DNA of 64,000 nt from DASYHS01 sp035998295 (lineage in GTDB: Bacteria > Pseudomonadota > Alphaproteobacteria > Azospirillales > Azospirillaceae). The first letter of the stretch is position 1, and every line of letters begins with the position of its first letter. Below the pieces are notes generated by a model, which was not told where the DNA came from, did not search any database, and saw nothing but the letters and a program-made list of their open reading frames with translations. The stretch covers positions 1 to 64,000 of the forward strand of contig NZ_DASYHS010000224.1 of assembly GCF_035998295.1 (NCBI RefSeq), read 5' to 3'. Of this stretch, positions 6,902-14,267 are shown one piece after another. The position numbers and the translations under genes are program-made.

Positions 6902-8104
6902 CTAGTCCATGAGGCCCAATCCCTTCATGAATTCGCGCGTCCGGGCATGGTCGCTCGCGTGGTGCGCGCCGTATGCCGGGTCCGCCTTCTCGTCGACGTC
7001 GATGAAGAACTCGGGCGTCACGTCCTCGTCCATCAGGATCCGCCGGGCGGTACGCGCGATCGCGCCGGCGGCGATCGAGACCGTGCCGGCGAGCTGGGAG
7101 ATGCCGGGCCACTCGCTCTTGCAGGCCCGGTCGAAGCTGTCGGCGAACCTGTGGGGGAGATGGTCGACGTCGATGATGCTGAGGAGGCTCTCGACATAGT
7201 CGAGCGGCCGGGCGAGCCTGCGCTCCATGTCCGCGATCCGGCCGTGGAAGGCGGGATACGAGCCGTCGCGGTCGTAGCGCTCCGAGCCGATCTGGACCAG
7301 CCCGTCCCCGATGTCCATCATCCACACGACCGGCACGCGGTGCCGGCGGCAGGCCTCGCGCACGGCGATCTTCGCCTCGATGCTGTCCATCGCGTCGATC
7401 AGGACGTCCGGCTTGCTCCCCTCCCGGAAAAGCTCGCCGTCGCTGCCGGGGCCGTATCCGTTCGGGGCCACGACGACCTCGGCGAACGGATCGATGTCCC
7501 AGATCTTCTCGGCGACGATGTCGGTCTTGTCGACGCCGACCCGCGACAGCGACGATGCCAGGCGGTTCAGGTTCGAACACGCGAGCTTGTCGAAGTCGGT
7601 CAGGTAGAAGCGCGTCACGCCTTCCATCGCCAGCGTGGTGGCGCACATCCCGCCCACGCTGAGCCCGGCGACCGCGACCCGCGCCTGCCGGACACGCCCT
7701 TGCTCCTCGGCCGTGAACAGGCCGATGTTCCGGGACGTCCGGAGCAGGTACTGGTGCTCCGGCTCGAGCAGGTGCAGGAGCAGGCCGTTGGCGTAGAGAA
7801 CCCAGCTGCCGGCGTCCTCCGGCTCGCGGCCGGCCAGGTACTCGCGCCGGAACTCCGCAAGACGCGCCTCCAGCCGTGCGGCGTCGAGCTTGTAGTGCGG
7901 GTTCAGCACCAGCATCCATTCCATGAGCAGCGGGTCGAACAGGTCCACCACCCGCCCCGCCGCCTCCCGGAACCGCGCGAGCCGGGCTCGCGCGTCCGGG
8001 TCCGCCGGAAGGATCACCTGCGGGGCGCCCGACGCGACCCCCCCGCCCTCCGGCTGCAGCGCGCCCAGAATGGACCGCTCCAGCATGCGTGCGTTCTCAA
8101 CCAT
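6902..8104 (-). CDS. ThiF-family (E1-like) adenylyltransferase
   Basis: 400 residues from the ATG at 8104. Residues of about 135-300 form the ThiF/UBA fold: V-A-V-A-G-L-S-V-G-G-M-C-A-T-T-L-A-M-E-G-V (nucleotide-binding loop), then Y-L-T-D-F-D-K-L-A-C-S-N-L-N-R with the conserved D...N-x-N-R, and V-L-I-D-A-M-D-S-I-E-A-K. Such enzymes adenylate a carboxylate, usually of a small carrier protein or peptide. The extra N-terminal about 130 residues match nothing I recognise, there is no C-x-x-C zinc pair, and no ThiS/MoaD-like partner is nearby. It follows the flavin monooxygenase gene in the halogenase gene set and may activate a carboxylic-acid intermediate; that is inference. Confidence 0.8.
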   Translation of the reverse strand: MVENARMLERSILGALQPEGGGVASGAPQVILPADPDARARLARFREAAGRVVDLFDPLLMEWMLVLNPHYKLDAARLEARLAEFRREYLAGREPEDAGSWVLYANGLLLHLLEPEHQYLLRTSRNIGLFTAEEQGRVRQARVAVAGLSVGGMCATTLAMEGVTRFYLTDFDKLACSNLNRLASSLSRVGVDKTDIVAEKIWDIDPFAEVVVAPNGYGPGSDGELFREGSKPDVLIDAMDSIEAKIAVREACRRHRVPVVWMMDIGDGLVQIGSERYDRDGSYPAFHGRIADMERRLARPLDYVESLLSIIDVDHLPHRFADSFDRACKSEWPGISQLAGTVSIAAGAIARTARRILMDEDVTPEFFIDVDEKADPAYGAHHASDHARTREFMKGLGLMD

Positions 8105-8131
8105 CCCTACGCCCCCTTTGCCTCGGTTCGC

Positions 8132-8187
8132 TCGTTTGTTTGTTTATTTGTTTGTTTATTTGTTTGTTTTGTTTGTTCGTTCGTCTG
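8132..8187. repeat. Imperfect (TTTG)n tetranucleotide tract
   Basis: About 12-13 tetranucleotide units, mostly TTTG/TTTA then TTCG, in the gap between the flavin monooxygenase stop (8208) and the ThiF-type start (8104). Strikingly low GC for its surroundings. On the transcribed minus strand it reads as CAAA units, directly before the ribosome site. Such tracts can change length by replication slippage and so alter spacing or expression. Confidence 0.75.
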
Positions 8188-8207
8188 GTCGTGCCCGCGG
8201 CCGGCCG

Positions 8208-9569
8208 CTACTCGGCGGACTGCAGCTCGGCGGCCTGCCCCGCCCCGGCATAGCGGCTCTCGCGGTACGGCAGCCCGAAATGGTCCCTGAGCGTGGTGCC
8301 GGGCAGGACCGCATCGTGGTACCCGCGCGCCGCCAGCACCGGCAGCACGTGCTCGACGAAGTCGTCCAGCCCGAAGCCCACGACCGGGAAGCCCAGCATG
8401 AAGCCGTCGGACGCCCCGCCGTCGATCCAGCGGATCAGCTCGTCCGCGACCATCTCCCCGGTCCCGATCAGCCCTTCCGACGTGCCGATATGCACGCGCC
8501 GCGTCGCGGTCTCGAGCGCGGTCTCGCGCAGCGTCCAGCCACGCTCCTGGGCCAGCCGCCTGATGTTGTCGCTGGTCGAGCGGAAGCCGTCCTTGCCGGC
8601 CTCGCCCACGTCGGGGAAGGGGCCGTCGAGCGGATAGGCCGTGAAGTCGTGCTGCCCGAAGAAGTGGCTGAGATAGGCCAGCGCGTCCTCGATCGACATC
8701 AGGTCGCGGATCTCACGGGACTTCGCTTCCGCCTCCTCCGCGGTGGCGCCGACGATCGGGCCGATGCCGGGGAAGATCTTGACGTCGTCCGGGTGCCGGC
8801 CATGGGCCACGGCGCTGTCCTTGACCCGGCGGTAGAAGGTGCGGCACTCCTCGAAGGTCCCGCCGTTGGTGAACACGGCGTCGGCGTGCATGCCGGCGAG
8901 GCGGATGCCCTCGTCCGAGGACCCGGCCAGGAACACGACCGGCTGGCCCTGGGCCGAGCGCGCGATGTTGAGCGGGCCCTCGACCGAGAAGAAGCGGCCC
9001 TTGTGGTCCAGCCGGTGCATCTTGGCGGGATCGAAGAAGCGCCCGGTCGCGCGGTCGCGCATGAAGGCGTCGTCCTCCCAGCTGTCCCACAGCCCCTTGA
9101 TCACCTCGAGATACTCCTCGGCGATCTCGTAGCGCAGGCTGTGGTCGGGATGGGCGCGGCTGTAGTTCTTGCCCGAGCCCTCCAGCGGCGAGGTCACGGC
9201 GTTCCATCCGGCCCGGCCGCCGCTCAGCGCGTCGATCGAGGCGAACTGCCGGGCGACCGTGAAGGGATCGCTGTAGGAGGTCGACATCGTGCCGACCAGC
9301 CCGATCTTCGAGGTCATCGTGGCCAGGGCCGACAGGAGCGCGATCGGCTCGAACCGGTTCAGGAAATGCGGGACCGACTTCTCGTTGATGTACAGCCCGT
9401 CGGCGATGAACGCGAAGTCGATGCCGGCCGCTTCGGCCTTGCGTGCCCTCTCGACGTAGAAGTCGAAGTTGACGCTGGCGTCGGCAGGCACGCTGGGGTG
9501 CTTCCAGGAGTTCATGTTGGTGCCTGCACCCTGCAGCATGACACCGAAATGTATGCGTCGCTTGCTCAT
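8208..9569 (-). CDS. Luciferase-like FMN-dependent monooxygenase (NtaA/SnaA/DszA type)
   Basis: 453 residues from the ATG at 9569, preceded by GGAG at good spacing. The fold and motifs are those of the NtaA/DmoA/DszA branch of bacterial luciferase-like monooxygenases: S-W-K-H-P near residue 30, F-E-P-I-A-L-L-S-A-L-A near 90, S-G-G-R-A-G-W-N-A-V-T-S near 140, N-Y-S-R-A-H-P-D-H near 165. These two-component enzymes use reduced FMN and oxygen to oxidise C-S, C-N or amine substrates; no flavin reductase is encoded nearby. It lies 97 bases after the isopropylmalate synthase gene in the same orientation and is a candidate tailoring enzyme. Confidence 0.85.
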   Translation of the reverse strand: MSKRRIHFGVMLQGAGTNMNSWKHPSVPADASVNFDFYVERARKAEAAGIDFAFIADGLYINEKSVPHFLNRFEPIALLSALATMTSKIGLVGTMSTSYSDPFTVARQFASIDALSGGRAGWNAVTSPLEGSGKNYSRAHPDHSLRYEIAEEYLEVIKGLWDSWEDDAFMRDRATGRFFDPAKMHRLDHKGRFFSVEGPLNIARSAQGQPVVFLAGSSDEGIRLAGMHADAVFTNGGTFEECRTFYRRVKDSAVAHGRHPDDVKIFPGIGPIVGATAEEAEAKSREIRDLMSIEDALAYLSHFFGQHDFTAYPLDGPFPDVGEAGKDGFRSTSDNIRRLAQERGWTLRETALETATRRVHIGTSEGLIGTGEMVADELIRWIDGGASDGFMLGFPVVGFGLDDFVEHVLPVLAARGYHDAVLPGTTLRDHFGLPYRESRYAGAGQAAELQSAE

Positions 9570-9666
9570 GAAAAACGCTCCTTCAACACGGAGGAATCTC
9601 GACCCTCCCAAAAGATCGCCCGACCGGCGGAAACGATCGGACCAAGGATCTTAAGGGCGATTCCTC

Positions 9667-10977
9667 TTACGCCTGCACGCTTTCGGCATCCAGGCGGGCT
9701 TTCGGCCGGACATCCGTCGAGAGCGACAGTTCCGCGCACAGCGCCTGCAGTTGCGCGTCGTCGATGACCTTTTGCCTGTCGACGACGTCCTTGAACTTCT
9801 TGAACACCAGGTCCAGCTCGTCGCCGCCGACGCTGTAGCCCAGCTTCTCCAGCTTCGCGCGCAGCGCGTTGCGGCCGCTGTGCTTGCCGAGCACGAGGCG
9901 GCTTTCGTCCAGGCCCACGTCGGCGGCATCCATGATCTCGTAGGTCCGCCGGTTCTTGAGCATGCCGTCCTGGTGGATCCCCGCCTCGTGGGCGAAGGCA
10001 TTGGCGCCCACGATCGCCTTGTTGGGCTGGACGAGCATGCCGGTCGACGCACTCACCATCCTGCTGGTCGGGCAGATCTCCTGGGTGGTGATGTTGGTAT
10101 CCAGGTTGAACAGGGCCTTGCGCGTGCGCAGCGCCATCACCGTCTCGGCGAGGCAGGCGTTGCCGGCCCGCTCCCCGATGCCGTTGATGCTGACCTCGAC
10201 CTGGCGCGCCCCGTTCGCGATCCCGGCCAGCGTGTTCGCGGTGGCCAGTCCCAGGTCGTCGTGGCAGTGGACGCTCCAGACGACGTCATCGGCCCTGGCA
10301 ACGCGCTGGCGCAGGAAGCGGATCAGCGCGCCGTACTCGTCCGGCGTCGTGTAGCCGACCGTGTCCGGGATGTTGAGGGTCGTGGCGCCGGCGTCGATCA
10401 CCGTCGTCAGCACCTCGGCCAGGTACTCGGGATCGCTGCGCGTCGCGTCCTCGGGGCTGAACTCGATGTCGTCGCACATCTTGCGCGCATGCGTCACCGC
10501 CTGGCGCGCCATCTCCAGCACCTCGGCGCGCGTCTTGCGCAGCTTGTATTCCAGGTGGATGTCGCTGGTGGCGAGCACGATATGGATGCGGGGATGCCTG
10601 GCGTCCCTGACGCCCCGCCACGCCTGGTCGATGTCGCCGCGGTTGGCCCGCGCCATCGCGGCGATGGTGGGCGGCTCGGCCGGCTCGCCGTGCTTGTCCG
10701 TGCGCGCGGTCCGCCCCACGCTGGCCGCGATCCGCTGCACCGCGCTGAGGTCACCCGGGCTGGACGCGGGGAACCCGGCCTCGATGATGTCGACCCCCAG
10801 GCGCGCCAGCTGATGCGCGATCTCCAGCTTCTCGTCCGCCGTCAGGGTAGCGCCGGGGCTCTGTTCGCCATCACGCAGAGTAGTGTCGAAGATACGCACC
10901 AGATCAGGCGCGTTGCGCAGCAGATCCATAGGTTTCCCCTGCATGTCGTCGGTCGGTGTGCCGTTGATGGTCGTCAT
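9667..10977 (-). CDS. 2-Isopropylmalate synthase without regulatory domain
   Basis: 436 residues, ATG at 10977 after GGAGG. The TIM barrel has R-I-F-D-T-T-L-R-D-G-E-Q-S-P-G (residues 28-42), the metal site H-C-H-D-D-L-G-L-A and G-E-R-A-G-N, then H-E-A-G-I-H-Q-D-G and the subdomain motif G-K-H-S-G-R. The protein stops about where the C-terminal LeuA dimer/allosteric domain should begin; full LeuA enzymes are about 510-560 residues. The known reaction joins 2-oxoisovalerate and acetyl-CoA. Without the leucine-binding domain it should be feedback-insensitive. It lies 12 bases after a type II thioesterase gene in the halogenase operon. It may build a precursor, or act as a resistant copy protecting the host from a leucine analogue. 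Confidence 0.88.
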   Translation of the reverse strand: MTTINGTPTDDMQGKPMDLLRNAPDLVRIFDTTLRDGEQSPGATLTADEKLEIAHQLARLGVDIIEAGFPASSPGDLSAVQRIAASVGRTARTDKHGEPAEPPTIAAMARANRGDIDQAWRGVRDARHPRIHIVLATSDIHLEYKLRKTRAEVLEMARQAVTHARKMCDDIEFSPEDATRSDPEYLAEVLTTVIDAGATTLNIPDTVGYTTPDEYGALIRFLRQRVARADDVVWSVHCHDDLGLATANTLAGIANGARQVEVSINGIGERAGNACLAETVMALRTRKALFNLDTNITTQEICPTSRMVSASTGMLVQPNKAIVGANAFAHEAGIHQDGMLKNRRTYEIMDAADVGLDESRLVLGKHSGRNALRAKLEKLGYSVGGDELDLVFKKFKDVVDRQKVIDDAQLQALCAELSLSTDVRPKARLDAESVQA

Positions 10978-10989
10978 CGCTATCCTCCA

Positions 10990-11787
10990 TCACGCCTGTC
11001 GTCGCGAATGCTTCTGTCGCGCCAACTGTTCTTCAAGTTCGGTACGCACTTTGGCGAGCACGAGTTCTTCAACGCTGTGCAAGAAGAAGTGATTGCCGGG
11101 ATAGTGGAAGAACTGGACCCCGCCGGTCGTCTCGGTCAGCCAGCCCTGCAGTCCCGCCTCGGTGACGAGGTCGTCCTTCTCGCCGATCAGCACCACGATC
11201 GGGCACTCCAGCGGGCGCTGCTCGGCGTATTCGTACAGCGCGGACACGGTCAGGTCGGCGCGCAGCCGCGGGAGCCACAGCTCGCGCAGCGACTCCTCGG
11301 CCAGGAGCGACTCCGGCGTGCCGCTGTAGTCGCGCACGGTGGCGATGAACTCGTCGTCGGGCAGCGTCTGGAGCCCGGCGTCCCGCCACCTGAAGGGCGG
11401 CGCGTTCCGGCCGGACGCGATCAGCAGCTCGGGCTGCGGCAGACCCCGCGCACGCAGGATCTGGATCACGTCGAAGCCGATGAGCACGCCCATGCTGTGG
11501 CCGAAGAACACGAAGGGCTTGCCCAGCAGCGGCAGCATGTCCTCGACGAGGGCCGCCGCGATCTGCTTCGAGTCCGTGAGCAGCGGCTCGGAGAACCGGT
11601 ACTCGCGGCCGGGGAGCTGGACCGCCAGGACCTCCACCGTCTCGGGCAGGGCGTCCTGCCACGAGCGGAAGATCGAGGCCGTGGCGCCGGCGTAGTGGAA
11701 GCAGAACAGACGCATCCGGACACGCCCGGGGTCCTTGGCGCCGCCGACCAGCCACGGCGACGCCGGCTCCTGCAGAACCGCGGTCAT
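10990..11787 (-). CDS. Type II thioesterase (second copy)
   Basis: 265 residues. The ATG at 11787 overlaps the aminotransferase stop as ATGA, which fixes the start. Alpha/beta hydrolase of the GrsT/RifR class: L-F-C-F-H-Y-A-G near residue 28, V-Q-L-P-G-R-E near 57, nucleophile elbow G-H-S-M-G with Ser98, and the catalytic His in Y-P-G-N-H-F-F-L-H. Such enzymes hydrolyse acyl groups from carrier proteins. Two different copies in one operon with a lone A domain and lone T domain recall the coronamic acid and armentomycin pathways, where thioesterase-like proteins shuttle or release the halogenated aminoacyl group. Confidence 0.9.
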   Translation of the reverse strand: MTAVLQEPASPWLVGGAKDPGRVRMRLFCFHYAGATASIFRSWQDALPETVEVLAVQLPGREYRFSEPLLTDSKQIAAALVEDMLPLLGKPFVFFGHSMGVLIGFDVIQILRARGLPQPELLIASGRNAPPFRWRDAGLQTLPDDEFIATVRDYSGTPESLLAEESLRELWLPRLRADLTVSALYEYAEQRPLECPIVVLIGEKDDLVTEAGLQGWLTETTGGVQFFHYPGNHFFLHSVEELVLAKVRTELEEQLARQKHSRRQA

Positions 11788-12761
11788 GCGGTCACGCGCT
11801 CGGGCGCGGGTGCGTCGCCGGCCGCATCGGCGGCCATGTCGACGGCCATGTCGACGGGGGTCAGCCAGCCCCACTTGTCGGCGTGCGTGCCCCTGACGAT
11901 GCCGAAGAACACGTCCTGGATCGCCTTGGTGACCGGGCCGCGCCCGCCGTTGCCGACCTGGAGCCTGTCCACCGAGCGGACCGGGCACACTTCGACCGCG
12001 GTGCCGGTGAAGAAGATCTCCTCGGCCGCATACAGCATCTCGCGCGGGATGGCCGTCTCGGTCACGGTGTAGCCGAGGTCCTTCGCGATCGTCTTGATGC
12101 AGCCGCGGGTGATGCCGCTCAGGATGCTGTTGCTGATCGGCGGCGTGAACAGCTCGTTCTTGTAGACGAGGAAGACGTTCTCGCCGCTGCCCTCGCTGAC
12201 GTAGCCGTTGGCGTCGAGCGCGATGCCCTCCTGCAGGCCGTTGTCGTGCGCCTCCATGGCGATGGCCTGGCTGTTGACGTACTGCCCGCCGATCTTGGCG
12301 AGCGGAGTTCCGGCGCCGGGGCTGCCGCGCCGCCAGCTGCTGACCTGGACGTCCACGCCGTGCTCGAGCGCCTCCTCGCCCAGATAGGTCCCCCAGGGCA
12401 CCGCCGCGAGGATGGCCTCGGCCGAGGACTTCCTGCCGTCGATGCCGATCGTGCCGGTGCCGCGGAAGACCAGCGGGCGGATATAGGCGCTGCGCTGGCG
12501 GTTGGCGCGCAGCGTCCGCGCCGCCGCGTCCATCCACTGCTCGACCGTGAACGGCGACGGGCAGCGGAGGACCTTGCAGCTGTACAGCAGCCGCTCGAAA
12601 TGCTCGGGCCCGCAGAAGATGGCCGCCTTCTCGGCGACCTCGTACGCCCGAAGCCCCTCGTACACGCTGGTCCCGTAGTGGAGAGCATGGCTCAGCACGT
12701 GGACCTGGGCCTGGTCCCAGGGGCGCAGCTCTCCGTTCATCCAGATGTAGTCCGCTCGCAT
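11784..12761 (-). CDS. Branched-chain amino-acid aminotransferase (class IV)
   Basis: 325 residues, ATG at 12761. A fold-type IV PLP enzyme of the IlvE family: W-M-N-G-E-L at residue 7, H-A-L-H-Y-G-T-S-V-Y-E-G-L-R-A-Y, the PLP-binding lysine in L-A-K-I-G-G-Q-Y-V-N-S-Q, and E-G-S-G-E-N-V-F. It interconverts Val, Leu or Ile with their 2-oxoacids. It has a C-terminal tail of about 25 Ala/Asp-rich residues. It overlaps the following thioesterase gene by four bases and sits 14 bases from the RraA-type gene. In this operon it probably supplies or recycles the amino acid loaded on the carrier protein, or converts the chlorinated amino acid to an oxoacid. Confidence 0.9.
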   Translation of the reverse strand: MRADYIWMNGELRPWDQAQVHVLSHALHYGTSVYEGLRAYEVAEKAAIFCGPEHFERLLYSCKVLRCPSPFTVEQWMDAAARTLRANRQRSAYIRPLVFRGTGTIGIDGRKSSAEAILAAVPWGTYLGEEALEHGVDVQVSSWRRGSPGAGTPLAKIGGQYVNSQAIAMEAHDNGLQEGIALDANGYVSEGSGENVFLVYKNELFTPPISNSILSGITRGCIKTIAKDLGYTVTETAIPREMLYAAEEIFFTGTAVEVCPVRSVDRLQVGNGGRGPVTKAIQDVFFGIVRGTHADKWGWLTPVDMAVDMAADAAGDAPAPERVTA

Positions 12762-12775
12762 CAGACCGATCCCCC

Positions 12776-13459
12776 TTACATCACGCTGTATTTCTTGAAG
12801 GCGTCGACGACGCTTTGACCGTCCTCGATCGCGGCGCGCACTTTCCTTTCGAGCCGGTTCTTCTCGATCGCCCGGCTGACGATCTCCTCCTCGGCCTCGC
12901 GCGGGATGACGCAGACCCCGTCCCCGTCGCCGAAGATCAGATCGCCCGGCCTGATCCTCACCTCCCCGATCCTGATCGAGCAGCGGTAGTCCACGACGTT
13001 GTGGCGGCGCTGAAGGCCGTAGGCGTAGGTGCCGTGGGCGAAGGCCGGAATTCCCAGCGCCAGGATGGCGTTGGCGTCGCGGACATGGGCGTCGATCACC
13101 ACGCCGGCCGCGCCCAGCTCGCGGGCGCGCAGGGTCAGCATGTCCCCCAGGCGCGCGGCCTGGATCGGCCCGCCGCTCGCGATGTAGACTTCGTTGGGAC
13201 GGAGCGCCTCGATCGATTCGAACAGCAGCCCGAAGGGTCTGGCGTCGAACCGGTCCGGGCTGCCGTACGGGACCGGCGGGTCGTCCTGCACCGGCATCGC
13301 GCGCCCGACCATGACCATGTCGCCGCGCAGGGGCCGGATCTCGGGAGGCAGCATCGGGAAGCGGAAACCCAGCTGCTCCATCACGTCGCTCACGGGACAG
13401 GTCGCGAGCTCCGTCCGGATCAGCGCGAACAGTTCTTCGTCTTCATTCCACTGCGCCAT
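12776..13459 (-). CDS. RraA/HMG-aldolase-family protein
   Basis: 227 residues from the ATG at 13459; upstream codons overlap the thioesterase gene and lack a good site. The catalytic signature of class II 4-hydroxy-4-methyl-2-oxoglutarate aldolases, G-D-x20-R-D, is intact (L-G-D-M-L-T ... V-I-D-A-H-V-R-D), as is the family C-terminal G-D-L-I-F-G-D-G-D-G-V-C-V-I-P. Family members are aldolases or oxaloacetate decarboxylases, or, when the motif is missing, RNase E regulators. Because the motif is present, an enzyme acting on a 2-oxoacid is more likely. It is packed within 10-14 bases of its neighbours in the halogenase operon. Confidence 0.82.
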   Translation of the reverse strand: MAQWNEDEELFALIRTELATCPVSDVMEQLGFRFPMLPPEIRPLRGDMVMVGRAMPVQDDPPVPYGSPDRFDARPFGLLFESIEALRPNEVYIASGGPIQAARLGDMLTLRARELGAAGVVIDAHVRDANAILALGIPAFAHGTYAYGLQRRHNVVDYRCSIRIGEVRIRPGDLIFGDGDGVCVIPREAEEEIVSRAIEKNRLERKVRAAIEDGQSVVDAFKKYSVM

Positions 13460-13469
13460 ATCTCCACCT

Positions 13470-14249
13470 TTATTCTCCGGCCGGAACGGGTCCGCGCGCC
13501 AGGTACGGATCGAGCTCGCGATTGATCCGCGCGACCACCGCCTCCTCCGCGTCGTGCAGGAAGAAGTGGCCGCCGGGAAAGCCGCAGCGGTCGACGCTGT
13601 GCCGCGTCTCGGCCTGCCAGGCCGCAAGCCCCTCGCTGTCCACCATGCCGTCCTCCAGGCCGTGGAAGACGACGATGCGGCAGTCCAGCGGCGCCTGCTC
13701 CTCGTAGCGGTAGGTCTCGTACACGGCGCCGTCGGCGCGGATGCGCGGCAGCAGCAGTTCCAGCAGCGCCGGGTTCTTCAAGACGACCTCCGGCGTTCCG
13801 TTGCAGCCGCGCAGGATCTCAATGAACTCTGGATCGGAGAGCGTGTGCCTGATCACCGGAGGCCTGACCTGCGGGCCGTTCTGGCCCGACACGACCAGCA
13901 GCCGTGGCTGGGGCAGCCCCCGCTGCCGGAGCACCCTGGCGAGATCGAAACAGATCGCCGCCCCCGAGCTGTGCCCGAAGAACGCGAAGGGCTTGTCCAG
14001 CAACGGGGGCAGCGCATCCGCCAGCGGCGTCGTGACGTGCTCCATGGAATGCAGGAGCGGCTCGTCAAGACGGTTCTCCCTGCCCGGCAACTGCACCGCC
14101 ACCAGATCGACCCGATCGGACAACCATTTCGTCCAAGGCCGAAAGATGGAGCCGCCGCTGCCTGCGTAGTGAAAGCAGAACAAGCGGAACTCTGCGTCAC
14201 GCCGTCTCTGCTCGGTGCAGAAGACGAACCAGGGAGAACTCGTGTCCAC
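13470..14249 (-). CDS. Type II thioesterase (first copy)
   Basis: 259 residues from a GTG at 14249, 18 bases after the halogenase stop. GrsT-like alpha/beta hydrolase: F-R-L-F-C-F-H-Y-A-G at residue 21, V-Q-L-P-G-R-E-N near 52, nucleophile G-H-S-S-G with Ser94, Asp in F-H-G-L-E-D-G-M-V-D and His in F-P-G-G-H-F-F-L-H-D. It is clearly paralogous to the thioesterase at 10990-11787 but well diverged. As the immediate neighbour of the halogenase it is the better candidate for releasing the chlorinated aminoacyl group from the carrier protein, as CytC4-type enzymes do for armentomycin-like products. Confidence 0.9.
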   Translation of the reverse strand: MDTSSPWFVFCTEQRRRDAEFRLFCFHYAGSGGSIFRPWTKWLSDRVDLVAVQLPGRENRLDEPLLHSMEHVTTPLADALPPLLDKPFAFFGHSSGAAICFDLARVLRQRGLPQPRLLVVSGQNGPQVRPPVIRHTLSDPEFIEILRGCNGTPEVVLKNPALLELLLPRIRADGAVYETYRYEEQAPLDCRIVVFHGLEDGMVDSEGLAAWQAETRHSVDRCGFPGGHFFLHDAEEAVVARINRELDPYLARGPVPAGE

Positions 14250-14267
14250 TTGGGCCTCGCGTTGCCG

